In this document: one piece after another, positions 1 through 8,646 of the stretch
Layout: each line of letters starts with the position of its first letter
How positions within the stretch are numbered: the stretch's first letter is position 1
NCBI GenBank assembly: GCA_038234785.1
Contig: JBBQTC010000011.1
Location: 1 to 64,000, forward strand
Direction: 5' to 3'
Length of the DNA stretch: 64,000 nucleotides
Origin: UBA668 sp038234785
GTDB lineage: Bacteria; Actinomycetota; Acidimicrobiia; Acidimicrobiales; Ilumatobacteraceae
Notes under the pieces: model-generated
Database searches by the model: none
Seen by the model: the letters and a program-made list of their open reading frames with translations, nothing else
What the model was told of the DNA's origin: nothing
Translations under genes and position numbers: made by a program

Positions 1-503
1 CCGACGTATGGCACGAGATCTCGCACGCGGCGCAGCTCGACCAACGATGCGGGCAGGAAGCCACGCAGGCCGATGTCGACGATGAGACCACCCTTGACGA
101 CCTCGATCACCGGACCCTCGACCATGCCCTCGGCCTCCTTGATCTTCTCGATCGTGCCCCAGGCGCGCTCGTACTGCGCACGCTTCTTGGACAGGACGAG
201 ACGGCCTTCCTTGTCCTCCTTGGTGAGGACCAGTGCTTCGACGGAATCACCGAGCGAGACGATCTCGTGGGGATCCACGTCGTTGCGGATGCTGAGCTCG
301 CGGGCGGGGATCACGCCCTCGCTCTTGTAGCCGATGTCGAGGAGCACTTCGTCCTTGTCGACCTTCACCACCGTGCCGTGCACGAGTTGGCCGTCTTCGA
401 CGTCGACCATGGTGCCGGCGATTGCTTCTGCGAATGACATGCCGAGGTCGTCGGAGACGATCTGGCGGGGGGTGTAGTTGCCCTCTTCGTCGAAGGTGCC
501 CAT
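1..503 (-). CDS. rpsA: 30S ribosomal protein S1 (N-terminal part, cut by window edge)
   Basis: Ribosomal protein S1 binds mRNA on the 30S subunit through repeated OB-fold S1 domains. About 167 codons are visible, read leftwards from ATG at 503. The first S1 domain (about residues 35-105) shows VKVDKDEVLLDIGYKSEGVI, then PARELS and LVLTKEDKEGRL, and the start of the second domain shows GPVIEVVKGGLIVDIGLRGF. These are near-identical to actinobacterial RpsA. The rest of the gene lies left of base 1. Identification is secure. The exact start is less so, because the frame stays open upstream to a TTG, but ATG-GGC-ACC matches the family's usual length. Confidence 0.96.
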   Translation of the reverse strand, partial: MGTFDEEGNYTPRQIVSDDLGMSFAEAIAGTMVDVEDGQLVHGTVVKVDKDEVLLDIGYKSEGVIPARELSIRNDVDPHEIVSLGDSVEALVLTKEDKEGRLVLSKKRAQYERAWGTIEKIKEAEGMVEGPVIEVVKGGLIVDIGLRGFLPASLVELRRVRDLVPYV

Positions 504-625
504 GGCACCGGAAACTGCAGAGGAGGTCGTGGTATCGGACAAGGGACAATCGCTTTCGAACAAAACCTCAGGGTGCCGGCGAATTCCGGACCGGGGAAGG
601 ATATCAGCCCGGTTCGGATGCGCCA

Positions 626-1330
626 TCAGCTACGGCGCGCGATCACCAGGAATTCAGACGTCTCGGTCGTTGCCGTTGCCCTCTCGTAACCACCCGGTTC
701 CACGCTGCTGATCGACTCCACCGCGAGCCCGACCAGCCGGCACAGGATCCGCAACTCGCGAGGTGTGTAGCAGCCGGTCCACAATTCGACCTCGCGCGCG
801 TCGCCGGCCTCGTTCCTGACCTCGGTGTGCTCGTGGTTCACCCCCGAATCGGCATCGAACGTGGCCCCCTCGAAGTACTTGACGGCGAAGTATGCATTGA
901 ACGCGCTGAGTGCCACCACGCCTCCTGGCCGCAGCGAGGACGCCATCCCAGCCAGCACACGTTCATCGTCCCCGTTCGCGGTCATCAGTCCGAATGCACC
1001 CTGACAGAGGCACACGACGGCATCGAATTCCGCCTCGAAGTGCAGGTCACGGGCATCGAGTCGTTCGAACGTGGCGCCCGTCGGGGCATCGGTGCGAGCC
1101 ACGGCGATGAACCGCTCACTGATGTCGATCCCGTGCACCACCAACCCGCGGCGGGCCAGTTCGTGCGCGTGACGACCTGGGCCGCACCCGACGTCGAGCA
1201 CTCGTTGCCCGGGTTCAAGTCCGAGCGCTCCCATCAGGAAGTCGACCTCCTGACGAGTCCCCTTCGTGAACGAGTACCGAAGGTACGCGGCCCCCATGTG
1301 ATCGGCGATCGGCTCGAACCAGTGCTCCAC
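626..1330 (-). CDS. class I SAM-dependent methyltransferase
   Basis: This is a predicted cytoplasmic methyltransferase of about 234 residues. The SAM-binding glycine motif VLDVGCGPGRHAHEL sits near residue 43, followed by the acidic strand-2 end (VVHGIDIS) and a motif-IV-like FDAVVCLCQGAFG. The substrate cannot be told from sequence. The GTG at 1330 (protein starting VEHWFEPIADH) is chosen because it gives a normal family length and follows GGGGGA. The longer open frame to 1504 runs into a low-complexity tandem repeat and is unlikely to be translated. The gene lies between rpsA and polA on the same strand. Confidence 0.8.
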   Translation of the reverse strand: MEHWFEPIADHMGAAYLRYSFTKGTRQEVDFLMGALGLEPGQRVLDVGCGPGRHAHELARRGLVVHGIDISERFIAVARTDAPTGATFERLDARDLHFEAEFDAVVCLCQGAFGLMTANGDDERVLAGMASSLRPGGVVALSAFNAYFAVKYFEGATFDADSGVNHEHTEVRNEAGDAREVELWTGCYTPRELRILCRLVGLAVESISSVEPGGYERATATTETSEFLVIARRS

Positions 1331-1473
1331 TCCCCCAGTTTGGGCGCGAAGCCATGCCAACCGCGCCCAATTTCGCGCCCAAGGGCGCGCGGCAAGGCCA
1401 CGAACGGTGCGGTGCGGGGTGCGAAGGGTGCGGGGTGCGAAGGGGGTGGGGTGCGAAGGGGGTGGGGTGCGGG
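1331..1473. repeat. G-rich 16-bp tandem repeat and inverted repeats downstream of polA
   Basis: The gap between the methyltransferase start and the polA stop holds two structures. One is a 16-bp tandem repeat built on GGGGTGCGAAGGG, with copies beginning at 1416, 1432 and 1448 and a partial fourth at 1464. The other is a pair of inverted repeats: TTGGGCGCGAA (1340-1350) with TTCGCGCCCAA (1372-1382), and CGCGCCC/GGGCGCG (1374-1380/1383-1389). Read on the minus strand, this is the 3' region of the polA transcript. A terminator role is possible, but no T-tract follows. No gene is seen here. Confidence 0.6.
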
Positions 1474-4134
1474 CTACTTGCCGGCGGCCCAGGTGGAGCC
1501 CCACGCGACGTTGACCTCGAGCGGGACGTCGAGCGAGGCGGCGGCACGCATGATGTCGAGCACCAGGGGGCCGACCCGGTCGCGCTCGCCCGTGGGCACT
1601 TCGACGAGCACCTCGTCGTGCACCTGCAGGACGAGCCGGCTCTCGACCTCGGCCGAGTCGAGCGCCTGGTCGATCCGCACCAGCGCCACCTTGAAGATGT
1701 CGGCGGCGAGCCCTTGGATGCCTGCGTTCATCGCCTGCCGCTCACCCGCCTGGCGGATGCGGAAGTTGCTGTTCGAGAGTTCGGGGATCGGTCGACGGCG
1801 ACCGAACAACGTCTCGGTGTAGCCGCGCATACGAGCCTCGGTCACGGTCCGTTCCATGTACGCCTTCACGTTGGGGAACGCCACGAAGTACGCGTCGAGG
1901 ATGACCGTGGCTTCGTCCGTGGGGATCCCCAGCCGCTGTCCGAGCCCGTACGCCTCCATCCCGTAGGCGAGCCCGTAGCTCACCATCTTCGCCTTCGAGC
2001 GTTGCTCGAGCGTGACGGCCCCCGGATCGACGCCGAACACCCGCGCCGCAGTTGCGTTGTGGATGTCGGTTCCACTGGTGAAGGCCTCGATGAGCCCTGG
2101 GTCCTGCGCGAGGTGGGCGATGCAGCGCAGTTCGATCTGGTTGTAGTCCGCCACCAGCAGTTCGCAGCCGGTGGCGGGGACGAACGCCTTGCGGAACTGG
2201 CGCCCTTCCTCGCTGCGGACCGGGATGTTGTGCAGGTTGGGCTGGTCGCTCGACAAGCGGCCCGTGCGAGCGACGGTCTGGTTGAACGTCGCGTGGATCC
2301 GACCGTCGGGAGCGACCTCCGCCAACAGGCCGGTGCCGTAGGTGCCGCGGAGCTTCTCGACCTCGCGGTAGAGGAGCAACGGATCGATGAAGTCGGGCCA
2401 CTGGTCGCGCAGCTTCTCGAGTGTGGCCGCGTCGGTGGAGAACCCGGTCTTGGTCTTCTTCCCCGGGGCCAAGCCGTGCTCGGTGTAGAGGATCTCTCGC
2501 AACTGCACCGGCGAGTTGAGGTTGAACGGTCGGCCGACCACGCGCTGCAACTCCGCACCGAGCCGCTCGACCTCCGCAGTGAGCTTCTGGTTGAGCGCCG
2601 TGAGCTCGGCGACGTCGACAGCGATGCCGACGTGCTCCATCTTGGCCAGCACCTCGACGAGTGGGTTCTCGATCGTCGCGTACAGGTCGTCCATTCCCTG
2701 CTGCGCCAACGCGGCCTCGAGCGCGGCGGACAGGTGCGCCACGGCCAGCGCTTCTCGCGACGCGATCTGACGATGGTCGGGACCGCCGTCGAAGTCGAGC
2801 TGACCCGACGCCGCAGCCGAGTCGTCCGCCAGCTGAAACGGTGTGTACCGCAGCAGCAGATCACGGAGCGCGTACCGGGTGTCGGCCGGATCGATGAGGT
2901 AGGCCGCGATCGCCGTGTCGAGTCGCAGGCCCGGGACGTCGCCGCCATGTCCGAGCAGCCAGCGCATGAGCGCCTTTGCATTGTGGCTGCGCAGACCCTG
3001 GTGTGCACCGATGGCGGCGATGACCTGCGCCGAGTGCGCCACATCGGCGGGCAGCCACGCGACCTCGGCGAGCGTGGGGTCGGTGACGAACGCGATGCCG
3101 CCGACGTCGCTGCGACCGGGTTCGCCGCTCCATGCCGCGATCGCGTCGAGCGTCGGCTGCGCAGCGATCAATGCGACCGCAGCATCGACGTCGACGATCT
3201 CGGCGACCTCAGCCTCGATCACTTCACCCGTCGACGCCATCGGCGCCGTCGACGCGCCGGCGCCGAACGTGGCGAGTGCCTCGTACAGGCGATCGTGCAG
3301 CGCTCTGAACTCGAGGAAATCGAACAGGCGCTTGACCTCGGCGTCGTTCGGCTCCACGGTGAGTGACTCGAAGTCGACCTCGACCGGGGCGTCGCGCCGG
3401 AGGACCATCATCTCGAAGTTCGACCGTGCTCGCGCCTCGTGCTCGGCGAGCGAGGCCCGCAGCTTCGGCGTCTGTTCCTCGACGTGGGCGAAGATCCCAT
3501 CGAGGTCGCCGTACTGGTTGAGGAGCTTCGCCGCGGTCTTCTCGCCGACACCGGGCACACCCTCGAGGTTGTCGCTGGGATCACCGCGCAGCGCGGCGTA
3601 TTGCGGATACAGCGCGGGCGTGACGCCGGTCTTCTCCTTGATGCCCGCTTCGTCGTACAGCGCGTAGTCGCTGACGCCGCGCTTGTTGTAGAGCACCTTC
3701 ACGTGGGGGTCGTCGACCAGTTGATAGCTGTCGCGGTCGCCGGTGACGATGATCGCATCGTGGCCCTGTTCCTTGGCTCGCTCGGCGAGTGTGGCCAGGA
3801 TGTCGTCCGCCTCCCAGCCAACGAGATCGAGCACGGTGATGTTGAGCGCCGCCAGCACTTCGCGGACCAGGCCCATCTGCTGGCGGAGGATGTCGGGGGC
3901 GGCCTCGCGCTGGGCCTTGTACAGCGGGTTCGCCTCGTGGCGAAACGTGGGCTCGGGACGGTCGAAGGCAACGACCACGCCGTCGGGCTGTTGGTCCTTC
4001 ACCATGTAGATGAACATCGAGGTGAAGCCGAACACCGCGTTCGTGACCTGACCGGACGCGGTGGCCATGTCGGTGGGCAACGCGAAGAACGCCCGATAGG
4101 TCAGCGAGTTTCCGTCGAGCAGGAGGAGCTTCAC
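1474..4134 (-). CDS. polA: DNA polymerase I
   Basis: DNA polymerase I (886 residues) performs gap filling and primer removal. The N-terminal 5'-3' exonuclease/FEN domain (about 1-290) starts KLLLLDGNSLTYRAFFALPT and has the helix-hairpin-helix GVPGVGEKTAAKLL. The central 3'-5' exonuclease-like domain has lost the DxE metal site, so proofreading is probably absent, as in Taq and other actinobacterial enzymes. Polymerase motifs A (LLVADYNQIELR), B (KMVSYGLAYGM) and C (LQVHDEVLVEVP) are intact. The O-helix residue equivalent to Taq F667 is tyrosine, as in mycobacterial Pol I. The GTG at 4134 overlaps the upstream regulator's TGA by four bases, which favours it over the long N-terminal extension. 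Confidence 0.97.
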   Translation of the reverse strand: MKLLLLDGNSLTYRAFFALPTDMATASGQVTNAVFGFTSMFIYMVKDQQPDGVVVAFDRPEPTFRHEANPLYKAQREAAPDILRQQMGLVREVLAALNITVLDLVGWEADDILATLAERAKEQGHDAIIVTGDRDSYQLVDDPHVKVLYNKRGVSDYALYDEAGIKEKTGVTPALYPQYAALRGDPSDNLEGVPGVGEKTAAKLLNQYGDLDGIFAHVEEQTPKLRASLAEHEARARSNFEMMVLRRDAPVEVDFESLTVEPNDAEVKRLFDFLEFRALHDRLYEALATFGAGASTAPMASTGEVIEAEVAEIVDVDAAVALIAAQPTLDAIAAWSGEPGRSDVGGIAFVTDPTLAEVAWLPADVAHSAQVIAAIGAHQGLRSHNAKALMRWLLGHGGDVPGLRLDTAIAAYLIDPADTRYALRDLLLRYTPFQLADDSAAASGQLDFDGGPDHRQIASREALAVAHLSAALEAALAQQGMDDLYATIENPLVEVLAKMEHVGIAVDVAELTALNQKLTAEVERLGAELQRVVGRPFNLNSPVQLREILYTEHGLAPGKKTKTGFSTDAATLEKLRDQWPDFIDPLLLYREVEKLRGTYGTGLLAEVAPDGRIHATFNQTVARTGRLSSDQPNLHNIPVRSEEGRQFRKAFVPATGCELLVADYNQIELRCIAHLAQDPGLIEAFTSGTDIHNATAARVFGVDPGAVTLEQRSKAKMVSYGLAYGMEAYGLGQRLGIPTDEATVILDAYFVAFPNVKAYMERTVTEARMRGYTETLFGRRRPIPELSNSNFRIRQAGERQAMNAGIQGLAADIFKVALVRIDQALDSAEVESRLVLQVHDEVLVEVPTGERDRVGPLVLDIMRAAASLDVPLEVNVAWGSTWAAGK

Positions 4135-4706
4135 GGGCGCAGCGTGCCGGCGAGAACCCGCTCGGCGACTTCGCGCATTCGAGACCGCTCGCTCATCGCC
4201 GTGCGCTGGATGAAGGTGAACGCTTCGCTCTCCTTCAGGCCGCACTCGTCGATGAGGATGCCCTTCGCCCGGTCGATGATCTTGCGCGCCTCGAGCTGCT
4301 CACCGAGTGCGTCGACCTCGCCCGACAACTGCTGCAGTTCGCGGAACCGTCCGATGGCGACCTCGATCGCGGGGATCAGATCGCTCTTCTGGTACGGCTT
4401 GACGAGATAGGCGAGCGCTCCTGCGTCGCGTGCGTCTTCGACGACCTCGCGCTGGCTGAACGCGGTGAGCATCAACACGCCACAGATCCGCTCCTCGCTG
4501 ATGATCCGGGCTGCCGCCAGCCCGTCCATGTGCGGCATCTTGATGTCGAGGATCGCAAGATCGGGTTGCAGCTTGCGCACCAGATCCACCGCATGGTCGC
4601 CGCGCCCGGTCTCACCCACGACGTCGTAGCCCTCCTCCTCCAGCGTTTCGCGAAGGTCGAGGCGGATGATGGCTTCGTCCTCTGCGATCACCACTCGGAT
4701 CGTCAT
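4131..4706 (-). CDS. ANTAR-domain response regulator (PdtaR-like)
   Basis: This 191-residue two-component regulator probably acts on RNA rather than DNA. The receiver domain (1-120) has the acidic pair in VVIAEDEAIIRLDL, the phospho-acceptor Asp in LAILDIKMPHMDGL, and the Thr and Lys switch residues (LMLTAFS, YLVKPY). The C-terminal ANTAR domain is recognised from RKIIDRAKGILIDE and EAFTFIQRTAM; ANTAR domains bind paired hairpins and act as antiterminators in characterised systems. The closest known architecture is mycobacterial PdtaR (Rv1626), whose partner is the kinase PdtaS; no such kinase lies in this window. The stop is translationally coupled to polA by a GTGA overlap. Confidence 0.92.
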   Translation of the reverse strand: MTIRVVIAEDEAIIRLDLRETLEEEGYDVVGETGRGDHAVDLVRKLQPDLAILDIKMPHMDGLAAARIISEERICGVLMLTAFSQREVVEDARDAGALAYLVKPYQKSDLIPAIEVAIGRFRELQQLSGEVDALGEQLEARKIIDRAKGILIDECGLKESEAFTFIQRTAMSERSRMREVAERVLAGTLRP

Positions 4707-4780
4707 CGTTGGCGTTCCTTTCGGGATGGTCCGCCGACATTCTTACAGGGAACGCACATCGAACCATCCTCCCGAACGGC

Positions 4781-5068
4781 TCAGCCCGACGTGAGCTGGT
4801 CGAGCAACGAGTCCTGACGCACCTCGAGCTCGGCGATCTCGGCGACGACGTGCGCACGGTGGCGACCCATCGCGGCGGCGTGCCCGGCGGCGTCGTGCGC
4901 CTCCGACCGATCGAGCGGAGCGTCGGACATCATCGCCCGCAACTCCAGGTCGGCAGCGTCGTCGGACAGATACATTCGCTGCTCGTCGATCACCCGGAGC
5001 TCGTCGCGCAGCTCCACCAATCGCTTGCTTGTCGTGCGCAACCGGCGCTGCACCATCCACGAACCCAT
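4781..5068 (-). CDS. small conserved coiled-coil protein, function unknown
   Basis: A 95-residue soluble protein predicted to be almost entirely helical. It begins MGSWMVQRRLRTTSKR and ends ELEVRQDSLLDQL, with heptad-like leucine spacing (RLVELRDELRVIDEQRMYL) suggesting two antiparallel coiled-coil segments. There is no signal peptide, metal motif or enzyme motif. It lies upstream of the PdtaR-like gene on the same strand and is divergent from malQ, with a 33-bp gap. From memory it resembles conserved hypothetical actinobacterial proteins, but no function can be assigned. The start is the first ATG that keeps the conserved-looking N-terminus. Confidence 0.7.
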   Translation of the reverse strand: MGSWMVQRRLRTTSKRLVELRDELRVIDEQRMYLSDDAADLELRAMMSDAPLDRSEAHDAAGHAAAMGRHRAHVVAEIAELEVRQDSLLDQLTSG

Positions 5069-5101
5069 GCGCTGGAGTCTACGAACCGGCACAATGGCCC
5101 G

Positions 5102-6835
5102 GTGGACGACGAACTGGGCATCGCGGACGGGTACCACGACGTGAACGGCGGCTGGCACGACACGCCTCACGAGACACGGACCCACTTGCGAGCGCTGATG
5201 GGGGAACCCGCGGCCGCGCCGCCGATCTGGTTCGTCGACGAGGGCAGCACTCCGGCGATGAACGGCCGCTGCGCCATCCTCGTCGAGGACGGTTCGAACT
5301 GGGGGGAGCACGATTCGCTGCCGGGCAACCTCCCGATCGGATACCACCGCCTCCAACCGGTCGACGGTGGGCCCGAGACGCTGCTCGTGGTGGCGCCGAC
5401 GACATGTCCCCCTGCACCGCGGGGCTGGGGGGTTGCAGCGCAGATCTATTCGCTGTGGCGACCCGACGCCTGGGGCATCGGCGACCTGCGCGACGTCGAG
5501 CAACTCGGTCAAGGTGTGGCCGCCCGAGGTGGCGTGGCCGTGCTCCTCAGCCCGCTCCACGCGCCCGCGCCCACCCTGCCGCAGGAGACCAGCCCCTACT
5601 TTCCCAGCTCTCGCCGCTGGCTGTCGCCGCTGCTCATTCCGATGTCCGAGACGCGGCCCGAGCAACTGAGCAACGCGTCGGGTGGACTCATCGACCGGGA
5701 CCGCGTGTGGGCGGCAAAGCGGCAGGCACTCGCAACCCGTTTCGCGACCGAAGGCGCCGATCCCGAGTGGCGCGGTTGGGCCCGCGCCCAGGGCCACGAA
5801 CTGTGGCGCTACTGCACCTGGAACGCACTGGCCGATCGCCATGGTCCGGCCTGGCGCACCTGGCCGGAGGAACTGCGCCATCCCGACTCGAACGAGGTAC
5901 AGGACCTTGCGATCCACGACCACGAGTTCGCGTCGGCGTGCGAGTTCCACGCGTGGGTGCAGTGGGTGGCCGATCGCGAGTTGCAACGAGCATCCGAGGG
6001 AGCCGGCCTGGCGCTCATCGGCGACCTCGCCGTGGGGTGCGGGGCAGACGGGGCCGACGCGTGGCTCCATCAGGATCTGATGGCCCTCGACGTCGCCGTG
6101 GGTGCGCCGCCCGATCCCTTCAACGAGGCCGGCCAGAACTGGGGGCTGCCCCCGTTCATCCCGTGGCGCCTCCGGTCGGACCGATACCGACCGTTCATCT
6201 CCATGGTCCGCGCCGCATGCCACCATATGGGTGGGCTGCGCATCGATCACGTCATGGGACTGTTTCGGCAGTTCTGGATCCCGTCCGGAGGCTCGCCTGC
6301 GGACGGCGCCTACGTGCGGCTGCCCGCTCACGAGTTGCTCGCCATCATCCGTCTCGAAGCCACCCGCGCCGGAACCTTCGTGGTCGGCGAGGATCTCGGG
6401 ACGGTCGAGATGTACGTGCGCGACATGCTCAGCTCGAGCGGCATGCTCGGCACCAAGGTGTGGTGGTTCGATCAGCACGTCGAGCAGTGGGGCGGAGCCA
6501 ACCTCGCCACCGTCACGACGCACGACCTGCCGACGGTCGCTGGGGTGTTCTACGGCGCCGACGGGAGCCCCGAGATGCACGGCGCGTTGCGCTCGCTCAG
6601 CCCGGACGCTTCGTGCGCGCAGGCGGCAGTGGCCGCCCACCGTCAGGTTGCCTCCGCCGCCCCAGCGTTGGCGTTGACGACCACCGACGATCTCGCCGGC
6701 ATGGTCGAGCGGCCGAACCACCCCGGCACCACCGGTGATCAGCAGCCGAACTGGTGCCGCCGGCTACCGGTCACCGTCGACGCGCTCCTCGCCGGCGAGC
6801 CCGGGGCCGACATCGTCGTCGCGATGGCGCGTTGA
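5102..6835 (+). CDS. malQ: 4-alpha-glucanotransferase (amylomaltase, GH77)
   Basis: MalQ transfers alpha-1,4-glucan segments between maltodextrins in cytoplasmic glycogen/maltodextrin metabolism. The 577-residue product carries the GH77 landmarks: SPYFPSSRRWLSPL (donor loop), GDLAVGC, DPFNEAGQNWGLPPF, the nucleophile region GLRIDHVMGLFR, the acid/base region VVGEDLGTV and the third catalytic Asp in TTHDLPTVAG. The GTG at 5102 (VDDELGIADGYH) is taken as the start because the open frame upstream overlaps the divergent coiled-coil gene. The last 72 bases overlap the 3' end of the convergent membrane-protein gene. No other maltodextrin gene is adjacent. Confidence 0.92.
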   Translation: MDDELGIADGYHDVNGGWHDTPHETRTHLRALMGEPAAAPPIWFVDEGSTPAMNGRCAILVEDGSNWGEHDSLPGNLPIGYHRLQPVDGGPETLLVVAPTTCPPAPRGWGVAAQIYSLWRPDAWGIGDLRDVEQLGQGVAARGGVAVLLSPLHAPAPTLPQETSPYFPSSRRWLSPLLIPMSETRPEQLSNASGGLIDRDRVWAAKRQALATRFATEGADPEWRGWARAQGHELWRYCTWNALADRHGPAWRTWPEELRHPDSNEVQDLAIHDHEFASACEFHAWVQWVADRELQRASEGAGLALIGDLAVGCGADGADAWLHQDLMALDVAVGAPPDPFNEAGQNWGLPPFIPWRLRSDRYRPFISMVRAACHHMGGLRIDHVMGLFRQFWIPSGGSPADGAYVRLPAHELLAIIRLEATRAGTFVVGEDLGTVEMYVRDMLSSSGMLGTKVWWFDQHVEQWGGANLATVTTHDLPTVAGVFYGADGSPEMHGALRSLSPDASCAQAAVAAHRQVASAAPALALTTTDDLAGMVERPNHPGTTGDQQPNWCRRLPVTVDALLAGEPGADIVVAMAR

Positions 6836-8089
6836 CCAGGCGCGGCTGAGACCGGCCACCGCGCAGCCTGCGGCGACCGCAACCACCGGCTCCAACGGAG
6901 CACGCAATCGGTGGGCGCCGTAGAACATCACGGTGACCACTGCGACCCCGACCACCGGAACGAGCATGATCGCCCGATGGTCCGGCCGCATTCGCCGGAG
7001 ACCGAGCGCGGCGAGCGGTGCCAGGAGCCACCAGCACACCATTCCCGCCCAGATCCCCCACCGCGGTCGCTCCTCGGCCAGATCCGCACGCACGCTCTCG
7101 TGGAGGCCGAACAGGTCGGCACTGCGCGCGACGCGAGCGGCCATCACGAGGGGAACGCGCGACGCATTGGCGCGCATGTACGAGAACGCGACGTGACGAC
7201 GACGCGCCGAGCGCTCGGCCGTGTTCTCCCCACCGGGCGGAGTCGGCAGATCGAGGCAATCCAGGATCCAGCCGCCCATCGCAGGACCTGAATACGTGGG
7301 TGAGCAGTTGGCGCCGAGCCACGTCGCGCCCTCGTTCGTGCTCATCGGGACGAATGCGTGGAACCGCGCGGTGTTGAACGCGACCCAGGGTGCGACCACG
7401 AGGACGGCCGCCCCGACGACGAGCCCGGATCGGGCGAGCCACACTCGCATCGCGTTCGACCGCAGCCCGACGAGCGCGAGCAGCGGCGCGTAGAGCAGAA
7501 GTTCGCTCCTCGCATAGCCCGCCGCCCCGATCGTCGCCCCGAGCCACGCGGCAGTGCCCAACGAGAAGCGCTCCTGGTGGCGCAGCGCGACCAGCAGCAC
7601 CGCCACCACCATCAGCACCGTCAAGGTCTCCGACATCACCAGCGAATCGCTCAGCCAGAGGTTGGGGTAGACGGCGGCCAGCGCACCCGCCGCGAGGCCG
7701 GCACGGCGTCCACCGACTCTCCGCCCGAGGATCGCGATCAGCGGCACCATCGCGATGCCCAGCACTGTGATGGTTGCCCGCTGCCAGAACTCGGGATCCG
7801 ACAGAAGGCTGGCGGGAGTGATGACCAGCGACGTCAGCGGCGGATGCTCCGCGCCCGGGAGCACGCCCCAGCCCTCGAGCGGTCCTCCGGCTTCCTTGAA
7901 CCAATGGCCGTGTGCGTTGTTGATCGCCTGCACGCTGTAGTACCAGGAGTCGCCGAACGTGAGCGGCACGCCACGCTTCGATGCCAGCATCGCCAGCCGC
8001 CAGGCGGCACCGACCAACGTGATCCCCAGGACACCACGGCGGAAACCGCGATCCGCTCGATCCTCGCCCTCGCCGACCGGTGCGCTCAC
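6764..8089 (-). CDS. GT-C type polytopic membrane glycosyltransferase-like protein
   Basis: A 441-residue membrane protein with about ten hydrophobic segments. Its architecture is that of GT-C glycosyltransferases (ArnT/PMT-like, using polyprenyl-phosphate sugar donors). The N-terminal region has the acidic first-loop motif FGDSWYYS, matching the catalytic Asp region of GT-C enzymes, then GAEHPPLTS, which resembles the HPPL/HPPG loop of family GT83-like proteins. Later segments include LWLSDSLVMSETL. A charged C-terminal tail follows the last membrane segment. The substrate is unknown. It could serve protein or cell-envelope glycosylation, but nothing nearby fixes this. It overlaps malQ convergently by 72 bases. 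Confidence 0.8.
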   Translation of the reverse strand: MSAPVGEGEDRADRGFRRGVLGITLVGAAWRLAMLASKRGVPLTFGDSWYYSVQAINNAHGHWFKEAGGPLEGWGVLPGAEHPPLTSLVITPASLLSDPEFWQRATITVLGIAMVPLIAILGRRVGGRRAGLAAGALAAVYPNLWLSDSLVMSETLTVLMVVAVLLVALRHQERFSLGTAAWLGATIGAAGYARSELLLYAPLLALVGLRSNAMRVWLARSGLVVGAAVLVVAPWVAFNTARFHAFVPMSTNEGATWLGANCSPTYSGPAMGGWILDCLDLPTPPGGENTAERSARRRHVAFSYMRANASRVPLVMAARVARSADLFGLHESVRADLAEERPRWGIWAGMVCWWLLAPLAALGLRRMRPDHRAIMLVPVVGVAVVTVMFYGAHRLRAPLEPVVAVAAGCAVAGLSRAWSTRHRDDDVGPGLAGEERVDGDR

Positions 8090-8257
8090 GTCGCGAGACT
8101 AGGTGGTGCACGTCCTGCGCGACCCCTGGGCTTCGCGGGCCCGCAATCGCCCGTCCTTGCGTGGGTCCCGCCGCTCTCGACGCGGCGTCATCGGCGATGT
8201 TCCCTCCTTCCCCTCTTGCTCAGCGGTCACGTCACCGGACCGGAGCTGTATCGGAGG

Positions 8258-8525
8258 ATGGGCGCGGCACTGACCGACGACATGATCGACGCGGAGTGCA
8301 ACGAGTTCTTCACCGGCTACCTCGAACAACGCCGGCGGGGCATTTCACTCCGAGATCCAGATTGAACCCGACAGCGTCAACGGACTCGCCGCCCTGTCGG
8401 CCGCACAGTGCCAACACCTACGCGCCATTTCGTCTCGGCGGATGCTCGCGGTCCGCGGCAACGTCGGAACCGTCACCCTCAGACAACTTCGTGAGACCAT
8501 CGCCGTGATCCTCGATCTGCCCTGA
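8258..8525 (+). pseudogene. small gene apparently broken by a +1 frameshift
   Basis: Two in-phase-looking halves meet at a GGGG run near 8332-8336. The first half (ATG 8258) reads MGAALTDDMIDAECNEFF and so on, then hits TGA at 8365. One base over, the frame continues as HSEIQIEPDSVNGLAALS to TGA at 8523-8525. Both halves have strongly G/C-biased third codon positions, as real genes here do. Removing one G would restore an 88-residue protein. No family is recognised. A sequencing indel or a programmed shift are alternatives. No Shine-Dalgarno sequence with good spacing precedes the ATG, and TTG at 8216 is another possible start. Confidence 0.35.
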
Positions 8526-8558
8526 CCCGTCGGACGCTTGTTCGATCACCGTCCTGCC

Positions 8559-8576
8559 GGGTGCGAACTGGTGCCC
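8559..8576. repeat. distal copy of 18-bp direct repeat (candidate att site)
   Basis: The 18-mer GGGTGCGAACTGGTGCCC is repeated exactly at 10360-10377. The second copy covers the last bases of the tRNA-Leu gene (acceptor stem, discriminator and CCA) plus ten flanking bases. This pattern is the usual signature of integration at a tRNA 3' end. The 1.8 kb between the copies holds three genes and no recombinase, so a complete element is no longer present. Confidence 0.6.
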
Positions 8577-8614
8577 CTAGTAGGACTGTGGCACATGTGG
8601 GCACATCGCCAACC

Positions 8615-8646
8615 TTGACTCACCGTGTTGATGAAACTAATACTAT
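8615..8646 (+). promoter_or_regulatory. probable promoter of the GntR operon
   Basis: TTGACT at 8615-8620 resembles a -35 box. The AT-rich stretch CTAATACTAT (8637-8646), unusually AT-rich for this genome, lies at -10 distance (17 bp to TAATAC, 20 bp to TACTAT). The palindromic operator at 8637-8649 overlaps the -10 region. Confidence 0.5.

Noticed and set aside
4709..5101. N-terminal extension of malQ by 131 codons
   Set aside because: It would overlap the coiled-coil gene on the other strand and has no GH77 similarity. GTG 5102 gives the family-like start.
7358..8257. Plus-strand open frame opposite the GT-C gene
   Set aside because: It is antisense shadow with Arg/Pro/His-rich composition. 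Only its last part beyond 8258 has independent coding signs and is listed as a possible broken gene.
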